From Apiosordaria backusii (lineage: Eukaryota; Ascomycota; Sordariomycetes; Sordariales; Lasiosphaeriaceae), in NCBI GenBank assembly GCA_030549205.1, contig JAUKTV010000005.1:1550001-1614000 (forward strand): 64,000 nt of DNA. The letters run 5' to 3'. Each line of letters begins with the position of its first letter. Position 1 is the first letter of the stretch. The position numbers and the translations under genes were made by a program. This document shows, piece by piece, positions 9,963-20,563 of the stretch. The notes under the pieces were generated by a model. It made no database searches. It was not told the origin of the DNA and saw only the letters and a list, made by a program, of their open reading frames with translations.

Positions 9963-12900
9963 TCACTGCAGCCAAATCTTCTGTCCTCTCGCTCTTAGGT
10001 CTGCCAGTGTAACAGGAAAGCCACTGATCGCGAACCTTTTTCCCTTCCATCTTTCATTTTCTTGCTCGCTGATACTCCTTGCGTCATTGTCGTCATCGCC
10101 CTGAAACTCAACCGCGACGACTTGTAATGCCGCCTTATCCTTAACCCGCAACTCAAAGTCAAGCCTAAACTGCGCTATTCCGTTTCCATCTGCGTTTCTT
10201 TCCCTCACTCTGACCATGTCTCTCGGGTTCACCAAACCACTGGTGATATCCGCTAGTGTTTTCCACTGCCTGTTTGCCGCTCCCAGACTCTTTACTTCGT
10301 CTGCCGCCTCTTCGACCGTCAACTCTGAGTGGTAAAACCCCTTGATCTTCCTCAACAACTCCGCAACAGCTGGGCTCTGGTGTCTCAACCGACACCTAAT
10401 CGATCCTCGAAGCAACTTCCCATCCGCTCCCCCACCCCCAACGCCTTGCTGAGACAAAGAAGAGGAAGGAGAATGAGAATCAGCCACCTCATAGAAAAAC
10501 ATCCCCGCCATCAGCACCCTCGCCACATTTCTAATCTTTTCCCTGCCTGGCCCAAGTGCACCAGCCCACTCGGTAGTCTCCCTCAGCAACCTAGGCACCT
10601 CCTCACACTGATACAGCTCCACATACTTGGGCTTGATCTCCGGGTTCAACCTAAACAGCCTCCCCCTCTGCGAGTTTTCCGCCCCGGCAACCACCCCCTC
10701 CCACAACCGCTCCGTGTCGAGCTGCCGCCTAATCATCTTCTGCAAAGTCGTGAACCCCCTAAACTTTGACGCAAAGGGCATCTTGTCCGGTTTTGGACCT
10801 TGCTTGCCCGTGCCAAGAGAGACAAAAGCGTCAAGCACAACGTCGCTGCTGCCGCCGTCCCCGTGACGAGACGACGACCAAATCTTAGCCTTCTCATCCA
10901 TCGCCACCCTCGCCGGACAGTTCGCATACACCGCACCATCTATATAATCCCCGCCCATCTCAGCCTTGGTAAAAGGAGGCAGGTAAAACGGCGCCGCCGC
11001 CGTCGCCATGGCCGCCTCCCAGATCCTAAAGTCCTTTTCGAGATCGTCTTCCCGCTCAAAGCCTGATCTGTTGTTATTGTTACTACCGTTTTCGCCACCC
11101 GCGTTTGTTGTTGTGGTTGTGGTCAAAGGCCGGTTATAATTCCCAATCACCACCTCCGTGTCACCGTCGTCCCTCGTGCTGGTGACCGCAACTCTGATCC
11201 CCGATCCCAAGGTTGTACTAGCTGATGGCCTCTCGCTGTTGAATGCCGCCGGGGCGAAAAGGCTCGTCTTGTCCCCGAAATACTCTTCCAGCCCGGCACG
11301 GAGAGGTTTCTCGCTGTAGACGCTTTCTACCCTCCGAAAAATCATCGCTCCTCTGCTCAGAACTCTGGAGCCGAGCCTGGGGTGTTCAAACGTGTTTTTG
11401 CTCACTTGCTTGAAGAAGTCGATCATGTCTTCCATTCGGGTGTCGATGCCACTGCTTCGTCTTTTGAGATTCTCATTTTTCTCTCCCTTTTTCTTTTCCT
11501 TGTTGATCCTACCCGGGAAGGTTAGCGCGAGGGCGATTATCCCGCCTGTGCTGGTGCCGACTATGAGGTCGAACATCTCTGCCAAGCGGAGGTTGGTAAG
11601 TCCAATTTCCTGTTCCAAAGCTTGGACGAGTCCCAGCTCGACAATGCCCCTGACGCCGCCTCCATCGAGAGTTAGAATTCTTACTCCGGCACAGCGGGGT
11701 TTGAACTGGATTGTTTGGTTGTGGTTGGGATCTTGATAGTCGCAGAGAATGCAGGAGTGAATGTCAAAAGCGCATTCTTTCCATTGGGAGGGGGTAGAAA
11801 GTTCTTGAATGCAGCGGGGGCAGTAGGCGTGCCCGCAGGAGAGGACGTGATCGGGCGAGGAGAGGAGACATGACAGGCAGGTTTTGGTGCTGAAGAGATG
11901 GGTGAAGAGGGGTTTTATTTCTGAGGTTAGTTCGCGGCGAAGAGCGAGGACAGAAGAGTCGACTAAGAGGTCGGGTTTCCTTTGTTGAGGCTGTTGTGGT
12001 TGTCGGGGTTGTTGATATTGGTCCTGATAAAGCCCATGTTGATAGCGGTCCTGAGATGGAGCTGAGAGATACACTCGGCGGTAGAACTGACAAAAGCGAT
12101 CTTGTATTCTCTTTCTCCACGCCTCTTTGTTCCATGGGTGTCCTGGAACAAAATCGCCAGCTATGGAGTGAAGGTTGTGTTTCCTTTGGCCAAGGTCAGG
12201 AGGTGCCGGGACATGAAATTGGTGTTTGGCTCCTCGACCTTGGCAGGCACAAGGGATCTGGACACCTTGAGTGGTGGTAAACATGTAAGCACACTGCTCG
12301 TGGAGCCGTTGATACAAGTTCAGCCCGTCGTCCCAGTATTTCCCCAAGTCCTGGGCAAACTTGACTTCAGGAGTGAAGGTAGCCGAGTCCTGCCTCCGCG
12401 CGAGAACTAAAAGAGACACTGCGATGGCGCTCTCGACCATGCTTTCAATTTGGCCGTGATGAACCATATTCTTGCGGTCAAAGGCCAGCCTCAAAAAGTT
12501 GGCAATGTGTTCTCTGAGATTGGTAGGCGTGTGATTGTCCCGACAGGTCGCCTTGTAAAAGTCAAGGGGCGCGCTTGACACTGTAAAGTGTTGGAATGTG
12601 CGAGACAAAAAGTGGGAGAGCTCGGCGACGTTATACCGGATCAGGCTCTGTGCTCTGATATCCCTCTCTTCAGCGACGGACCTGTCCAGGACATGCTTGA
12701 GCTGCTGAAAATGCTCGAGCAACTTCTCTGGCTGACCGTGGACATCGACATGGTCCTTGTCGGGGATGTAGCAAAAGTGAATGCTGCGGAAGAGCTCATC
12801 ATAAAGGTCGCTGTTGCCCCGTATCATCCTCCGCAAGGTCGTGGTGGCATTGAAACGCTCAACAAAAGTGGCAATAATTCCAGGTTTCTTCCATAGGTTT

Positions 12901-13991
12901 GGCTCTTGGGCCAGAAGGAACCTCTCTTTGAGGCGCTCGGGCGTTCTGTCTGACTCGTCGGGTGTGTATTTGTTGCAGACTACAATTAGTGTCTTGCCAG
13001 AGGGTTGGTTGAAGGTTTTGAGCATTGCTCCAGCAGCCCACTCGAGGATTCGAGGAAAGTCGTCACCCTTGGACTTGGGATTCTGCGTGACAAAGACTAC
13101 GACATCGCTGACAGCGTACAGAAGCCTGGCATAGAAGAGGTCGATACCTGCTTTATCCGTTCCATAATCATCAGCCGTGATAGTGATCGTCTCCACTTGC
13201 TCCTCAGGGTCATCCGTGTCTGGGACGTCCTTTTCAGCATTGGTGGGGGCAAAACCAGCTCTGAAACCCTCGCAGTCGGCTAGAAGTAAAGGATACTGTG
13301 GGTTTGTAGATGGATCTGGTGCAGGGACGGTATTGTTGCGATACAAGTGGACGCCAAAAGTGGTAGGGTCGAGTCCTCCCTGTGAGACGGGTAGCTCATA
13401 TGCCTCAGGATGCTCCAGTGCCGTGAGAGCCAGGTTAAACAACATATCCTCGCGATTCGAGGCTTCTGAAGAACCGGCAGAAGTATGCAGTTGCTCGGCT
13501 AATCCCAGTAACAGCATCGCGCGGACGACCGTTGACTTTCCAGCGGATGTGTTCCCGATAAAAGATACAATGCTGGGGTAATGATTTCCTGTTGCTCGGT
13601 TGCCAGTGGCGTACGGGTCACAAAGGCGTCGAAACCGGTCGTAGAGCCAGAGTTCGGGTTTGTCATCAGCGTCCTTTCCCTTCTTCACGCTAAACCAGCG
13701 GGCAAGCTTATCATGGGCATGGAGCTCTTTGATTGCAACATCGGACAGCCCCGAGCAGGTGATGGCCTTGATGAACAGTTCTGCTGTCGGGTTGACCGGT
13801 TGGTGGAGACTTTGTAGCTCTTCCATGGTTCCCCTGATGTGTTTGACCCAACATGATGGGTGATCAGGGCAAGGAACTTCCCCGCAGTCTTGATCGCATG
13901 AAATACAAAAGTAAAGGTTGCACTGGACGCAGCGCCGACCCCGGGGAATCCCATGATGGCTGGCAAGTTTCTTGCATAAGATACAGTTCAT
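9963..13991 (-). CDS. Multidomain zinc finger - P-loop GTPase - RING - patatin-like phospholipase
   Basis: This single 1342-aa open frame starts at the ATG at 13991. Residues 3-47 hold a Cys-rich finger (C3/C6, C21/C24, C29/C32, C36, C41, H44, C47). A GTPase-like domain follows: Walker A GNTSAGKST at 146-154, DCEG at 239-242 as the DxxG switch, and VVCNKYTPD near 337-345, where the Asp expected in NKxD is not in register. Residues 705-750 form a full C3HC4 RING (C705, C708, C719, H721, C724, C727, C747, C750). The patatin domain has the oxyanion motif DGGGVRG at 776-782, GTSTGG with nucleophile Ser814, and DGA at 1018-1020, so the Ser-Asp dyad is intact and lipase activity is expected. Nucleotide-regulated patatins act as immune or cell-death effectors in bacteria and in fungal NLR proteins; a similar role here is inference. 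A Gln/Pro tract (~655-672) and an Asn-rich loop (~958-978) separate the domains. Confidence 0.88.
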   Translation of the reverse strand: MNCILCKKLASHHGIPRGRRCVQCNLYFCISCDQDCGEVPCPDHPSCWVKHIRGTMEELQSLHQPVNPTAELFIKAITCSGLSDVAIKELHAHDKLARWFSVKKGKDADDKPELWLYDRFRRLCDPYATGNRATGNHYPSIVSFIGNTSAGKSTVVRAMLLLGLAEQLHTSAGSSEASNREDMLFNLALTALEHPEAYELPVSQGGLDPTTFGVHLYRNNTVPAPDPSTNPQYPLLLADCEGFRAGFAPTNAEKDVPDTDDPEEQVETITITADDYGTDKAGIDLFYARLLYAVSDVVVFVTQNPKSKGDDFPRILEWAAGAMLKTFNQPSGKTLIVVCNKYTPDESDRTPERLKERFLLAQEPNLWKKPGIIATFVERFNATTTLRRMIRGNSDLYDELFRSIHFCYIPDKDHVDVHGQPEKLLEHFQQLKHVLDRSVAEERDIRAQSLIRYNVAELSHFLSRTFQHFTVSSAPLDFYKATCRDNHTPTNLREHIANFLRLAFDRKNMVHHGQIESMVESAIAVSLLVLARRQDSATFTPEVKFAQDLGKYWDDGLNLYQRLHEQCAYMFTTTQGVQIPCACQGRGAKHQFHVPAPPDLGQRKHNLHSIAGDFVPGHPWNKEAWRKRIQDRFCQFYRRVYLSAPSQDRYQHGLYQDQYQQPRQPQQPQQRKPDLLVDSSVLALRRELTSEIKPLFTHLFSTKTCLSCLLSSPDHVLSCGHAYCPRCIQELSTPSQWKECAFDIHSCILCDYQDPNHNQTIQFKPRCAGVRILTLDGGGVRGIVELGLVQALEQEIGLTNLRLAEMFDLIVGTSTGGIIALALTFPGRINKEKKKGEKNENLKRRSSGIDTRMEDMIDFFKQVSKNTFEHPRLGSRVLSRGAMIFRRVESVYSEKPLRAGLEEYFGDKTSLFAPAAFNSERPSASTTLGSGIRVAVTSTRDDGDTEVVIGNYNRPLTTTTTTNAGGENGSNNNNRSGFEREDDLEKDFRIWEAAMATAAAPFYLPPFTKAEMGGDYIDGAVYANCPARVAMDEKAKIWSSSRHGDGGSSDVVLDAFVSLGTGKQGPKPDKMPFASKFRGFTTLQKMIRRQLDTERLWEGVVAGAENSQRGRLFRLNPEIKPKYVELYQCEEVPRLLRETTEWAGALGPGREKIRNVARVLMAGMFFYEVADSHSPSSSLSQQGVGGGGADGKLLRGSIRCRLRHQSPAVAELLRKIKGFYHSELTVEEAADEVKSLGAANRQWKTLADITSGLVNPRDMVRVRERNADGNGIAQFRLDFELRVKDKAALQVVAVEFQGDDDNDARSISEQENERWKGKRFAISGFPVTLADLRARGQKIWLQ

Positions 13992-14507
13992 CTTGATGCA
14001 CTGTTGCGATATGGGTTAGAGCGACAGTGGGGTGGCAACATCCAGAGCAGGATGTAAAGGAATGAGGATTGGGGGACTATAAGAACATGCTCAACTACAA
14101 GCCGGCTTTGGAGCCTGAATATGAACGATGGGAGTTATTGCAAGGGGGATGGATTGGATGTACCAGCCTCGACAGCTGAATCCACTGGTCGATAGGGGTG
14201 ACGCAAGCCAGTTGCCGAGCCGCCACGGATGGTCCGCGAACAATCCAGCCGGTCCCGTTGCCTTGTGCCGAAGCTGAATCCGATGTGGATGTGGCTGTCT
14301 TATGTGGGGGTCAGCGTCTATTGATCTCTAGGAAAAGGACTTTGCAGCTCACCGAATTCCAATTCCTCAAAAGAACCATAATAATGCATTGAGGTTCAAG
14401 ATGACTCATCAATTATACATTATCAAGTTAAGTTGGTTACCTATCCAGCTTTTCTTAACCTTTCCATTTAGCTGAGTGCTCGGGCTGCGATAGCCAGCCT
14501 GGCCACG
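13992..14507. other. Intergenic: patatin-gene promoter and ammonium-transporter 3' flank
   Basis: Both neighbours are on the minus strand. The part nearer the transporter stop (14390-14470) is AT-rich, as expected of a 3' UTR. No other signal is seen. Confidence 0.5.
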
Positions 14508-16679
14508 TCAGCCATATCTAGCTAAGCCGTTCGTCCAGCCGCTGGACAGGTCTTGACTCCTGGCATGGTGCAGACTCGCCTGTTGTGGATTGTGCAGACT
14601 TCCCAGCTGCGAATAATGCAAACTTTCCAGCTGTGGAGGCCTCGAACTTGATATCGACTGCGGAGCTGACGCTTCACCGTTCTCGACAGGCACGTTCTCG
14701 CTGTTGGCCACTGGGCCCATTTCTACGCCATTTTCAGCGTCACCACGTGCCCAGTTGTGGCGATCTGTCGCTCGTAGGCGATCCTCAATGGAGGGATTTC
14801 CGTCTTCTCCAAATTTGAACACATTGGCTTTGTTCCAAGCTTCCCGAGGGCCGTCTTGCAGGTTTCGAGCCCAAGCCACGGCAAATATGAGAAGTTTACC
14901 GATCATAAGAATGGTTATCGTTCCGGCGAAGCTGTAAGCAAAACCGGATGCCGCGTCTGCCATCTGAATCCTGTGATGTGTCAGTTAGGTCTGAGTCCCT
15001 CAAGGCTTCAAGTGCTACATACCCTAGACGCTCAGATATTGATCTTTCCGTCCATACCGAGAAGCCATCTGACTCAACCACCTCCTGGCTGTTTATTTTG
15101 CCATGTTAGTTGTTTTGAAAGCTTTACCCTGTCTTATGTGCTTACCTAGCGACCCAGCCAGTCATGAACATGCCAATAAAGCCACCAATGGTGTGAACGA
15201 GGTACACCTTGAGCTCGTCGTCGCGCAAGTAACGCGAGGTATCAGGTTTCATGAAAATCACAACGGCACTGGAGACGAGCCCGAATACCGCAGATTTGGA
15301 AACGGGAACCTTGTAATGTCAGCAGGAACTCCAAGGCTGAAGTATTACCACTTACATATCCGCTTCCTGGAGTAATAGACACAAGACCAGCAATAGCTCC
15401 GTCACAAAAGTGGATGGCTGTCAGTCTCCGAAACTCATGTGGGTTATACGATCGGCCTTCCTTCTTCTTGGTCCATTGCTTCAAGATCCATTGAAGAAAT
15501 ACAGCCGTCATACCTCCTGAACAAGCTGCCACATGAGTTGAGAGGACCGCAGAAACAGCTCGGTTATTTGCCCCTAATGCTGAGCCACCATTGAAGCCAA
15601 ACCTGCAAATGAATTAGATGGGCATTATAAAGGGACGATGCGATGAACAAAGTCGATTACATACCAGCCAAACCAAAGTAAACCCGTACCAAAAACTGCC
15701 TGGTTGACGTCGTAGACCTCTGGTTCCCTGTCGGGAAGAATCTCTCCTGGTTCAGCACTGGGCCTCAAAGGCTCCATCCCGAACACCCTGTGCATGACCG
15801 CCATTCCCAGAGCCCAAGGAATACTGTCGTCAATACGTTCCTTTGTCGTGCCAACCAAGTGTCTGATCGCTCTGTAGAGCCCATTAGACTCGAAAAAGAA
15901 GAACAGGGCCATGGCGGCAACAGCTGCTCCGCTCGCAATATGCACAGGGGTACCGCCAGCGAAGTCCATGCTGCCGCGTTGATGGGACCATCCTTCGCTA
16001 TACCAAGACCAGCGGGCTATCGGGATATAAATAACGATTGACCAAACGCTGATGAATAGCAAATATCTTGCCGAGTGCATTTTCTTTATTGTCCCTGCGC
16101 AAACAAGAGCGGCACTGGTTCCTTCATGTCAGCTCCCTCACCTCAGTAGGATATCACCAAAGGACCTACGTGAAAGAAGCAAACATGCCTTGAAACAAAG
16201 CAAAGGCAGGCTCCGGTAGATGCTGTGTGGACGATCCGTCGGTTGACGAGAATACACTGTTAGGGGACATCTGCAGTGCATTGGATGTTGACAGGCTGCC
16301 GAACCATGTGTTTCCTGGAGTAAAAGTCAAGGTATAACCCCAAAGATACCACTATTCTGGTCAGAGCTGGTTTCGGGATGATGATTCCACTGTTGGAGAA
16401 CTTTACCTGGAAGCCGATCATGGCGCCGGTGATGATGGGTTGCTTAAACAGTGTAATGGCGAATAAAGGACTCCCCAGTCCTGAGTAAACTAAACATAAC
16501 GAGACAACCATCAAAAAAACAAGGGCAGAGCATATCATAAGCCATGCCGTGTCGGCTTTCTGTTGGATTTTGCGCAAGAGGGTCAGTCGTTGGCCAAATC
16601 AGGCAAATCAGATGAAGGAAGCTCTCCTGGTACTTACATCAAGCACGACATCGGCGCGCTGGGACAGGTGTAACACCAT
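14508..16679 (-). CDS. Ammonium transporter (AMT/MEP family)
   Basis: Eight exons are supported by frame and splice sites: 16679-16638, 16559-16407, 16351-16170, 16114-15665, 15602-15356, 15309-15146, 15088-15023 and 14970-14508, giving 588 aa. The first transmembrane segment begins ADTAW; WYLWGYTLTF and GGTPVHIASG follow. The substrate-path residues are present: Asp176 and first pore His184 (DFAGGTPVH), and second pore His397 (YLVHTIGG). The protein moves ammonium across the plasma membrane. The cytosolic C terminus has three tandem SLH-containing octapeptides encoded around 14560-14645, unusual for the family. The first coding exon is only 14 codons, chosen because MVLHLSQRADVVLD joins KADTAW in frame with a perfect GTAAGT donor. 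Upstream GATA cores suggest nitrogen control. It differs from typical Mep proteins in the first helix (MVVSLCLVYSGL), so it may be a divergent paralogue. Confidence 0.88.
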
Positions 16680-17628
16680 GACTGGAGTTCATTAAAGGAC
16701 TTTTGCCAAATGCTGAAAAGTTCTCTCAGGCTCGTTTTTTCAAGAATACTCTTCTGGGTGAACAGATCGTGGACACTCATCATGCCCAGACACTGCGGCG
16801 AGAAGGCGTCATCGTCTATTATCAGGAGCCACACCGCACGGCCAGCGGCAGCCTTATGCGCTTTGGCTCCCAGGGGATCAGGGGGTGTGGGTGTGTGGGC
16901 AGCATCGTAACCGAGGAGCGGGCAGCGGCAAAGCGGTGGTGGCTTCGGTGTGATATTGTCGATAACGGGATGATTGGATGGCAACGATTGGCGACAAAGC
17001 TTCAATTGGCAATATTGTCACTGCCAGGACCAAACAAGTCTAGATTGACCAATTTCCATTTCCACCTCGAACTCATCCCACGTCCATGGGACAGGTATCT
17101 CGGTATCATCAGCGGGATGTGCCGTGCTCGTGGGCGATGAGTGGCCGGCGGTACACAGTCGGTCCGGAAACCCATCAGTGACTCCATCGACCTTGGCTCT
17201 CAGGCAACCGGCGGCCTTGTGTCGGGTCGGTGACTGTGCCTGCCGCATTCCATGTTTTCCGTTCTGGGACGAGGGGAGGTGACGAAATCGGGAGGGGCAA
17301 CCATGTCCCTGATAAGAAGAAGGGAAGGGGCGGGGGCTGAAGCTGTTCCCACACCGAAAATGACCCCCCACCCAAGCTGCAGCATGAATGCGAGACATCC
17401 GTCCTCTACAGTAAGAGTCAGGGTAGCAGGTCCTCGGGAGTCCTCCTATTGCATCCAGGTGCTCCCGACTCCCAGTTAGTCTCATTCTTTTCCCCAGAAA
17501 AGCAAGAGTGGTCTCCTATCGCCAGACAAAACTGTTTAATCGGACCCTTGAGAACCCTGCGTCAGCGCCATACACGATGTCCTCGTGGATGGCTGAACAC
17601 GACAATCTCGACGCTACACGGATCAAAC
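16680..17628. promoter_or_regulatory. Divergent promoter with GATA motifs upstream of the ammonium transporter
   Basis: Candidate sites for AreA/NIT2-type GATA factors lie within 290 bases of the transporter start: TTATC at 16819-16823, TGATAT at 16951-16956 and GATAA at 16961-16965. Nitrogen-catabolite control of ammonium transporters by these factors is established in ascomycetes; its use here is inferred from short motifs that also occur by chance. The right half precedes the orphan gene starting at 17629 and shows nothing I can name. Confidence 0.4.
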
Positions 17629-18940
17629 ATGACAAACCTCATTTGCAACAGATTTCTCTTTCGACATGACAATGACATAGTCGAGCCACTTCTCGAGTCG
17701 CGCGCTACTTGGACATTGCCGCAACTCGACCTTGTCAAAAAACGGAGCGCGTTCTTCAAGCCTCTCATACTTTACCTTCAGGATGATCCTCTCCGAAGGC
17801 CTGAAGAGATAGGATTCTACACGCCGGTTAATGAGTCCGATAACGATCACTTTGGCCAAGGCCATGCCGACACCTTCAGTCCAACGTCGCTACCCCATTG
17901 CGTCGACTTCGAGAACGACTTTAGGGGCTTCTTGAGAGACCTTGTCTCAACAGAGGCGATAAGCAACTCCCTCGACCACTTGGCCCCTTTTTGCAAGTGT
18001 GCCTGGATGTGCAAATGCCCACCTGAAGTATTTCAGATTCCCACGACCATCCTCAACCGCAGACGCAGAGTGGTTGTGATTTCGCCCACATCGAGTCCAC
18101 AGGTCACCAATAATGTCATGACACCGCCATCATCACCCGCGCGACCATGGGACCTCACTCGGCAATGCGGTTGTAACGACGATGCATGCACCTGCAGCCT
18201 GGAACTCGCCCATGTTTGCCTCTGGCTGGGCTGGGAGCAAGAGTTCAAGAAGCATTTGAAGGCAGCTATCTGGTCAGCATCATACGCAGGAGTCGCCATC
18301 AGAACGCCTATCAAGCAACTCCGAAATCTCTGGGGTAGTGTTCAAGTTCCATAATGCTTTGGTGAGGATAGAACAGTAGCTAATTTGATGCCTCCTAGAA
18401 ATCAGAAATGAAGCAGCTGAAATGCTACGAGCCGATCTCGAGCAGTACCTCGAAGACCACGAGCAAGAATATGAGGACGCCATCAAAAAACAGCCAAGAG
18501 GCAAGATCAAAAGCTATCTCAAAACCAAGGAGTCGTTCCCTGGGAGCGTGGGACGTGCGATTGAGAAGTTGTTTCTGAGCAGCGCAGATACAAACGACGT
18601 TTCACCACAAGCTGCACGCCCGAATCACAACCGCAGAGTTTCTGTTCACACCAGCGGCGAGACATCATTGAGCTCAGCAGGAAGCGGTGTTGGGCAGCAA
18701 AACCCGGGCCAAGTAAAACATGCTGCAAAGGACGCTTACGACTTTGGGATCGCGGGTAGTGTATGGAACTGGATAGAAAAGTCCAAGTCGTCGAGTCAGG
18801 ATAAATATAACACGTTCGTGAAGGGGGTGTTTGATCACTTGACGGAGAAGATCGATGCCAGACAAGAGGCACTCGCAAACTCGATCTGGGAGTGGCGAGA
18901 AAGAGAGATGAGAGAATGGAAATGGGTCTTGGGGATATAA
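17629..18940 (+). CDS. Hypothetical protein, Cys-rich middle and helical C terminus
   Basis: The exons are 17629-18334 and 18399-18940; the 64-nt intron splits a Glu codon, and the product is 415 aa. I do not recognise the family. The N-terminal half is mixed alpha/beta in character (TLPQLDLVKKRSAFFKPLI). A Cys-rich segment follows with CKCAWMCKCPP at about residues 123-133 and CGCNDDACTC near residues 184-193, possibly metal-binding or disulphide-linked. The second exon encodes a charged helical region (MLRADLEQYLEDHEQEYEDA) and a basic linker. No signal peptide or membrane helix is seen. The start is uncertain: an ATG at 17577 in another frame opens a 29-codon reading that would need a one-base change to join, and the chosen frame is open upstream to 17449 without an ATG. 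Confidence 0.6.
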
Positions 18941-19373
18941 TAGACAAAATACTGTCTTTTAATACACTTGGCATTGATGTGCCTCCCATAACACAATGTT
19001 CAACGGCCTCTTCCATTCTTCCATGCCCTCCTCACCTTGGCGTCGAGCCCCTTTTTCATGGTGGGTCTGACCTGCTGGTGGGACGATCAGATAGAACCCT
19101 AACCCCCCGGAGCTCCCCCACCCGAGCATGAGTGGGCTACAAACTCATCAATTGCTCCAAACTGGACATCCAAAGATTTATTACAAACATGATCTTTACG
19201 TGTTCCGTCGTTGAGAGCGTCACCTCCAATGTTGTTCTTTGGCAAAGAGGGTTGTCGGACAGGGGCCACGTGATGTTCCGCCCGTGTATTTTGTTCTGTC
19301 AGTTGCGGCGCACCAGGTCTTGGAACTCGTCACCTCAATAACGCGTCACGCCTTGGTAGATGCCAGCATCACC
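18941..19373. other. Intergenic
   Basis: The 3' flank of the orphan gene and 5' flank of the kinase pseudogene. No feature is recognised. Confidence 0.45.
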
Positions 19374-19889
19374 ATGGAGTCCAAACCAATCAACGACACG
19401 GCTTACAATCGCTTTATGACGCTTCTTCTATTCCGACTCAATTCCAACAAGTGGATGCGCCGTCTCCGAAAATCGCCGTGGGGTATCGTCTGCGTGTCGT
19501 CGAAGCGATGCATCAAGGCGGGGGAGTCCATGGCTCTGGCCGAAGCCAACGCAACGTGATTTGTGGCCGAAAACACATCGATTCCAGTTCCCAAGGTCTA
19601 CTGCAGTTTTAAGCGCGGTGATCGGGTGTACATCTTGATGGAAAGGGTTCCTGGTCGCACCCTCTCCGAAGACTGGATCGGGAGGTCAGAGGAATCCAGA
19701 CTTCGCATTCTTGAACAGCTGCGTGGCATGGTTGATGAGCTCCGGAGCCTGTCCCCGCCAAATCATATCACTGGAGTTGCCAACGTGGATAATATCAAAA
19801 CTATTATGCACCAGGAAACGCTTCAGTCTTTGAGAACAGTGAAGGGCAGCATCATGGAGAAATATGCCCAGTCCCTGAACATTTTATAG
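19374..19889 (+). pseudogene. Decayed aminoglycoside-phosphotransferase-type (APH/choline kinase-like) kinase
   Basis: The frame from the ATG at 19374 to the stop at 19887-19889 reads like the N lobe and hinge of fungal APH-family kinases: a nucleotide-loop region, then FVAENTSIPVPKVYCSF, then VYILMERVPGRTLSEDW and a helix with REQL-like spacing. A TGA at 19557-19559 interrupts it just before FVAENTSI, at a position usually filled by Arg in related proteins; CGA to TGA would be a single C-to-T change. After 19889 the expected catalytic HGDL-type loop and metal-binding Asp are not readable in any frame. The gene therefore lacks its catalytic half as well as carrying a nonsense codon. The family is highly expanded in filamentous fungi and dead copies are common. 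Decayed sequence may run on to about 20140. Confidence 0.65.
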
Positions 19890-20563
19890 GCGATTATCAT
19901 GGCAAAAAAATCCCTTTTCTGGACCAAGGCTCTCATTTGGCTGTGTTTCAAACTTGCTACATGTCGGGCCTCCAGCTCCGCGGTTCGCTGCATATGGAAG
20001 CCCTGAGAGATGCAAGTTGGAGGGCGGAACACCAAAAAACACCTTGACATACCCAGAGGGCTGAAACCGAGAACTACCAACACAGCCTTATACAACTACT
20101 GATGGACATGACTGGCCGCCACTGTTTCAACTGGCGCTGCTGCTTTTTATATCTATCTGCCCTCAAGAAGGAGCCCAGAAGTTTACTTTGAGTGGTCACA
20201 CTTTGAACCCTTTCGGCCATTGGTTAGCAGTCTAAAATGGCCAATGCGAGCATGACAACACGCAATCTGCCCAGTAAAAGCTGCCGAATCATATGAGGAT
20301 TGCAACTGTCGTATGCCTCTTTTCTGGAGCCTCACTTGGATTGGGTTGGGAAACGCGGTAGGCCTCAGGCGGGGTAATCCTGCCGTTGACGTCGTGATGC
20401 AGCTATACGTCGACCTCAAATTCTCAACTTCGGACGGCAAACAAAAACCACAATTCTTTCTTTGCTATTATTTTCGGGCTCACCCAAACTTCATATTCAT
20501 TTCATTCGGTTCAGCAGCAGTTCCTCTGCTCGCATTGCTTTAACAAGACCTCACCTGCACACC
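19890..20563. other. Intergenic, possibly the eroded 3' half of the kinase pseudogene
   Basis: The first ~250 bases may be kinase relic. The rest precedes the tetraspanin-like gene; a TTTTTATAT element near 20144-20152 is too far away to assign. No coding frame is supported. Confidence 0.4.
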
